From Synergistaceae bacterium (lineage in GTDB: Bacteria; Synergistota; Synergistia; Synergistales; Aminobacteriaceae), in contig JAISMH010000040.1 of the NCBI GenBank assembly GCA_031276855.1, forward strand, positions 1 to 36,593: a stretch of DNA of 36,593 nt. Direction: 5' to 3'. Shown here one piece after another: positions 32,476 through 36,593 of this stretch. The position numbers were made by a program, and so were the translations under genes. Each line of letters begins with the position of its first letter. The stretch's first letter is position 1. The notes under the pieces were generated by a model. That model was not told the DNA's origin, did not search any database, and saw only the letters and a program-made list of their open reading frames with translations.

Positions 32476-35358
32476 ATGAAAAAGCGGTTTTCCGAGGCGG
32501 CCAGTGCGCTTTGGGCGAAAAAATCGAAATATCCCGCGGCGGGCGGCGAGAGTCTTTGGCTGCCGCTCCATTCGCATATGAGCGACGCCGCCGAAACGGC
32601 GCGGCATCTCTGGGACGATTGGCTGCCGAAGGGCACAAAAAAAGCGATCGCGTCCGGCGTCTCTCCGTCGGTGTACGGAGAGGGGGATTTCGTGCGCGCG
32701 CGGCAGGTTTTCGTTTTCCTCGCCGCCGCTCACGACCTCGGCAAGGCGTCTCCGGCCTTTCAGTCGAAGGGAGTGCCGTCAATGGAGCGGCTCAATGAAT
32801 TTCTGCGCCAAAATATCCGCGGCGCCGGGCTGTGTCTGGAAAAACATTCGGAGTATCAGGGGAACGCCTCCACGTATCATTCGCTTGTTTCCCACCTCAT
32901 TCTGGAACGCCGCGGTTATGACGAAAGCGTCTCCGTGGTGGCGGGCGCTCATCACGGCAAGCCGCCGGACGTGGGGCAAGTGAGGGATTGCGCTCTTTAT
33001 GAACGCGGCTGCGGGTCGAACGATGAAAACTGGAAGAGCGTACAAAAGGAACTCCTGGACCACGCGCTTGCGCTCGCCGGACTGGAAGAGACCGACGCCG
33101 TCAAGGTCACGCTGGAGAAGACGGTACAAGTTCTTCTGAGCGGGCTTGTCATCCTGACGGACTGGATTTCGAGCGACGAAAAGCTGTTTCCGCTGGTCGA
33201 TGCGGAATGCTTTCGGGGCGCGGAAGATTCTTCGGTGCGCGCCCGCAGGGCGTGGGGAGAGCTGAATTTAACGCCGTTCTGGGAAACGGCGCAGGACTGG
33301 GACGGCCTGTTCGGGCGGCGATTCAAGTTTGCCCGGGGACCGCTGCCGCTGCAGAAAACTCTGCTCGAAACCGTCGAAACTTGCCTCAAACCCGGAATTG
33401 TGGTCGTGGAGGCCCCGATGGGCGGGGGAAAAACCGAAGCGGCACTGGCGGCGGCGGAGGTTTTGGCGCACCTCACGGGACGCGGCGGCCTGCTGTTCGC
33501 TCTGCCGACTCAGGCAACCTCCGACGCGATGTTCGGCCGCATTCTCAAGTGGATTGAGCGTCTCGGCACGGGCGAGAAGCACAGCGTCCTGCTGGCGCAC
33601 GGCAAGGCCGATTTCAACGAAGCCTACAGGGAAATAGAGCGTTTCGGCCCGGGCAGTATGAACGGCGCGCTGATGGCGTACGACAAGGCCGACTTCAACG
33701 AAATTTACCAAAAAATCGGCTTGTCCGAAAACACTCATGTCGGCGACACCGAAGACGGCGAAGACGTTGTCGTTCACGAATGGCTTTCCGGACGAAAAAA
33801 GAGCTTATTGGCCGATTTTGTCATAGGGACGATCGACCAGCTCCTTTTGGCGGGGCTCAAACAGAAACATCTGATGCTGCGTCACCTGGGACTCGCGAAC
33901 AAGGTGGTCGTCATCGACGAATGCCATGCCTACGATACCTACATGAGCCGTTATCTGTTCAAGGTCTTGTCCTGGCTGGGCGCGTACGGAACGCCGGTGA
34001 TCGTCCTCTCCGCGACGCTGCCGTCCGAAAAGCGCAAACAGCTTATCGACGCCTATTTGAATAAAATCGAAAAAGACGACTACGATCCGCTGTTCGACAA
34101 TGAAAGAAAAAAACCTGAAACGCCTAAATGGAGCCTCTCACGCGAATATCCGCTGATCACCTACAGCGACGGCAAAGAGATAAAACAAAAGTCCGTCGCC
34201 GGGGAAAAACGGCAGCGTACCGTATCGATTCGCTGTCTGAACGACGAGGCCATCGCGGACACCTTGGAAGAATCGCTTTCCGGCGGAGGCTGCGCCGGGG
34301 TCGTTGTCAACACGGTCAGGCGAGCGCAGGAGTTTTATGACAAGATCTCGGAACGCTTTGGCAGGGAGTGCGTTCGGCTGCTCCATTCGCGCTTCATTGC
34401 GCCCGACCGTTCCGATAAAGAAAAGGAACTTCTGGAGATGCTGGGCTCCGACGGCACGAAACGCCCCGAAAAACTCATCGTGATCGGAACGCAGGTTTTG
34501 GAGCAGTCGCTCGATTTGGACTTTGACCTGCTCATCACCGATCTCTGCCCGATGGATCTGCTGATCCAGAGAATAGGGCGTCAACACAGACATGACCGCC
34601 CGCGCCCGAAGAAATTGCGAAACGCCGTCTGTTACGTGTTGGGCGTGAACGGCGAAGATTTTGAAGGCGGTTCGAAAAAAATCTACGGCGAGTATCTGCT
34701 GATGCGGACAAAAGCGTTCCTGCCCGCTGAAATCACCCTGCCGGACTCCATTCCGACCCTCGTACAGGATGTCTATGACGAGAAAAAAGACGCCCTTATC
34801 GATTCCGCGGACAGAGAAAGATATGAAGCCGCGCGGGAAGAAAAGGAAAAACGAAGCAAAAGCCAGGAGCGTCGGGCGTGCGCGTTTCAAATCCCATCGC
34901 CGCCATCGTCCGAGTCTTCGGACACTCTTGTCGGCTGGCTGGACACAGACGTTTCGGAGGGAAAAGGCGAAGCCCATGTCAGAGACGGAGCGGATTCTCT
35001 CGAGGTTATCGTCATTCAAAAGATCCGCGACACTCTGCGTCTTTTGCCGTGGATAAGGGGCGGGGCAGAAATTCCGCGCGGCCAAACGCCCGACGAACAT
35101 CTGGCGCGCGCACTCTCGGGCTGCCGCCTCCGCCTGCCGTCGGAGTTGGATGCAAAATGGCTGCTTGATGATACTATTAAGAAACTGGAAGCAATTTGCG
35201 CGGAAGAGCATTTGGAAGAATGGCAGAAGTCGAAATGGCTGAGGGGGGAATTATTTCTGATATTGGACGAGGCTTGCAAGACGGAACTTTGCGGTTGTCA
35301 GCTTGAGTACGATCGAGATAAGGGATTGATTTCCCGGAGATTGGAGCGTCAAGCATGA
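32476..35358 (+). CDS. cas3: CRISPR-associated helicase/nuclease Cas3 (type I-E)
   Basis: This 960-residue protein has an N-terminal HD nuclease (about 25-280), with LHSHMSDAAETA, the HD pair in AAAHDLGKASPAF (His86-Asp87), YHSLVSHL and AGAHHGKPP. A superfamily 2 helicase follows: motif I APMGGGKTEAAL (GGGKT 316-320), motif II VVIDECHAYDTYMSR (Asp481-His484), motif III LSATLPS and motif VI QRIGRQHRHDRPR. Cas3 degrades DNA displaced by Cascade. It is slightly longer than usual; one cause is a 27-residue tandem duplication at 33589-33750. Its stop overlaps the cse1 start (ATGA), and cse1 next door assigns subtype I-E. Confidence 0.96.
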   Translation: MKKRFSEAASALWAKKSKYPAAGGESLWLPLHSHMSDAAETARHLWDDWLPKGTKKAIASGVSPSVYGEGDFVRARQVFVFLAAAHDLGKASPAFQSKGVPSMERLNEFLRQNIRGAGLCLEKHSEYQGNASTYHSLVSHLILERRGYDESVSVVAGAHHGKPPDVGQVRDCALYERGCGSNDENWKSVQKELLDHALALAGLEETDAVKVTLEKTVQVLLSGLVILTDWISSDEKLFPLVDAECFRGAEDSSVRARRAWGELNLTPFWETAQDWDGLFGRRFKFARGPLPLQKTLLETVETCLKPGIVVVEAPMGGGKTEAALAAAEVLAHLTGRGGLLFALPTQATSDAMFGRILKWIERLGTGEKHSVLLAHGKADFNEAYREIERFGPGSMNGALMAYDKADFNEIYQKIGLSENTHVGDTEDGEDVVVHEWLSGRKKSLLADFVIGTIDQLLLAGLKQKHLMLRHLGLANKVVVIDECHAYDTYMSRYLFKVLSWLGAYGTPVIVLSATLPSEKRKQLIDAYLNKIEKDDYDPLFDNERKKPETPKWSLSREYPLITYSDGKEIKQKSVAGEKRQRTVSIRCLNDEAIADTLEESLSGGGCAGVVVNTVRRAQEFYDKISERFGRECVRLLHSRFIAPDRSDKEKELLEMLGSDGTKRPEKLIVIGTQVLEQSLDLDFDLLITDLCPMDLLIQRIGRQHRHDRPRPKKLRNAVCYVLGVNGEDFEGGSKKIYGEYLLMRTKAFLPAEITLPDSIPTLVQDVYDEKKDALIDSADRERYEAAREEKEKRSKSQERRACAFQIPSPPSSESSDTLVGWLDTDVSEGKGEAHVRDGADSLEVIVIQKIRDTLRLLPWIRGGAEIPRGQTPDEHLARALSGCRLRLPSELDAKWLLDDTIKKLEAICAEEHLEEWQKSKWLRGELFLILDEACKTELCGCQLEYDRDKGLISRRLERQA
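33589..33750 (+). repeat. 81-bp tandem duplication within cas3
   Basis: Two in-frame units of 81 bp (33589-33669 and 33670-33750) encode LLAHGKADFNEAYREI and LMAYDKADFNEIYQKI. The copies have diverged, so the duplication is not recent. It lies between helicase motif I and the DECH box, where other type I-E Cas3 proteins have a single HGK-type segment. Confidence 0.65.
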
Positions 35359-36593
35359 AGGAAAAAGAGTTTAACTTATTGGAAGAAGTTTGGATTCTGG
35401 CCTTGAATCGGGACGGAGAAACAGAAGAATTATCTTTGCTCGAAGTGTTCGAGCGAGCGCACGAGCTGACGGCCCTGGCCGGAGAACTGCCTACGCAGGA
35501 TGTGGCGATTCTTCGGCTGTTGTTGGCGATCCTCCATTCCGTTTTTACAAAAGTGGATGAGAGAGGCAATGCGGGTCCTCTGCAAAAGGCGGGGGACGCC
35601 CTTGCTCAATGGGAGAAATTGTGGAAACTCGGAAAATTTCCCTATGAGGCAATCAGGGAGTATTTGAATCATTACAAAGATCGTTTCTATCTGTTTCATT
35701 CTGACCGTCCGTTTTACCAGGTAGCGGGCTTGGATAAAGGCACAGATTATACGGCCGCGAAACTCATGGGCAATTTATCCGAAAGCAGCAACAAAGTACG
35801 GCTCTTTCAGCTTCGGACCGGCGCCGCAAAAAAAGCGCTTACCTCCGGGGAATACAGCGAAGCGGCGCGTTGGCTGTTGTATCTCAACGCGTTTGACGAC
35901 ACGTCCAGCAAACCTGTGAAAGAGGGTGGAGAGAAGTTTCCATCTCCCGGTGCCGGCTGGCTTGGCAAACTTGGAATTGTCTATGCCGTCGGCGAGAGTC
36001 TTTTTGAAACGCTGATGCTCAATTTTTCGCTGCTTGACGATGACGGAGAGTTATGGGAGCAAGGCTGCGCCGTATGGGAAACGGACAGCGTCAAATCCGC
36101 CCAAAGGACTGAAATTCCGATGCCGCGCGCCCAAACCGAGCTTCTGACCTTGCAGTCAAGACGCCTGCTGTTGGAGCGCAACGGCAGAGACATTGTCGGT
36201 TACAAACTGCTCGGCGGAGATTTTTTCCTCAAGGAGAACGCTTTTTCGGAGCAAATGACGCTTTGGAGACAGGATACGCAGAGCCGCGAGGTGGTGTACC
36301 TGCCGAAGCGGCACGACACCTCCAAACAGCTTTGGCGGGATTTTTCCGCGTTGATGGCCAAAGACGGCCATTCCCGCCTGCCGGGTATTATTAAATGGCT
36401 GGCGCGCTTGGAGGACAAGCACATGATTCCCGCCAGGACCGTCACCATTCAAGCTGCGTCAGTGAAATACGGAGACAAGGATTTTTTTGTAGATGACATT
36501 TGGGGGGATTCCATTTCCGTAAATGCCGCTATTTTGTCTGCTCTGGGCGAAAATTGGACTGACCGGATTGTCAATCTCCTTGCCGTAACGGAC
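35355..36593 (+). CDS. cse1: CRISPR type I-E Cascade subunit Cse1/CasA (partial)
   Basis: The first 413 codons are visible, and the gene runs off the right edge. FNLLEEVWILALNRDGETEE followed by LSLLEVFERAHEL is the usual Cse1 opening. LTALAGELPTQDVAILRLLL leads to LAILHSVF and FYQVAGL. Cse1 is the large Cascade subunit that recognises the PAM and recruits Cas3. The ATG overlaps the cas3 stop by 4 nt, so the two are translationally coupled. The family length is about 500 residues, so roughly 90 are missing. The remaining cas genes and the array are expected beyond the window. Confidence 0.94.
   Translation, partial: MKEKEFNLLEEVWILALNRDGETEELSLLEVFERAHELTALAGELPTQDVAILRLLLAILHSVFTKVDERGNAGPLQKAGDALAQWEKLWKLGKFPYEAIREYLNHYKDRFYLFHSDRPFYQVAGLDKGTDYTAAKLMGNLSESSNKVRLFQLRTGAAKKALTSGEYSEAARWLLYLNAFDDTSSKPVKEGGEKFPSPGAGWLGKLGIVYAVGESLFETLMLNFSLLDDDGELWEQGCAVWETDSVKSAQRTEIPMPRAQTELLTLQSRRLLLERNGRDIVGYKLLGGDFFLKENAFSEQMTLWRQDTQSREVVYLPKRHDTSKQLWRDFSALMAKDGHSRLPGIIKWLARLEDKHMIPARTVTIQAASVKYGDKDFFVDDIWGDSISVNAAILSALGENWTDRIVNLLAVTD

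Overview
The window looks like a chromosomal segment of a GC-rich member of the Synergistota (Synergistetes). The best phylum marker is the small secreted protein at 31775-32230. It ends in a GCNAG motif, a hydrophobic segment and a lysine cluster, the pattern described as the Synerg-CTERM sorting signal. An LpxK gene, a TolC-type channel and a Mac-type exporter point to a two-membrane envelope. The sodium:alanine and sodium:glutamate symporters and the threonine aldolase suit an amino-acid-fermenting anaerobe. This is inference from gene content; I could not search for relatives.

Region 1 (1-15000) is housekeeping, mostly on the minus strand. One probable operon runs AGCS symporter, alanine racemase, CvpA-like protein, MutS2, L,D-transpeptidase and a cytidylate-kinase-like protein. 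It ends at a strong two-way terminator at 116-154. An M20 peptidase with its own terminator and a divergent threonine aldolase follow. Then come a fused LpxK/LpxB-like protein, a GNAT-flavodoxin-ferredoxin fusion and a GltS-type symporter.

Region 2 (15000-18900) is accessory and rearranged. A three-gene cassette (small membrane protein, CPBP protease homologue, unknown exported protein) lies between two inverted copies of the 3' end of an FkbM methyltransferase gene. The fuller copy is out of frame at an 11-base poly-G tract, which suggests phase variation. Beside the short copy is a possible 28-residue hydrophobic peptide gene in strongly structured RNA.

Region 3 (18900-26250, plus strand) encodes a tripartite efflux system (TolC, MacA, MacB ATPase, MacB permease). 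A NarL-type response regulator and its sensor kinase follow directly and probably control it. Two families of dispersed GC-rich palindromic repeats sit at gene ends here and in region 1, and some supply the last codons of the host gene.

Region 4 (26250-36593) begins with a CoA-transferase. Two oppositely oriented ~200-bp MITE-like elements then bracket a HAD phosphatase, a DUF262/HNH (GmrSD-like) restriction-type gene and the frameshifted start of a lost DNA methyltransferase gene. A MaoC hydratase, a small CGGCN cysteine protein and the Synerg-CTERM protein come next. The window ends inside a type I-E CRISPR-Cas operon (cas3, then cse1 cut by the window edge). No CRISPR array is visible.
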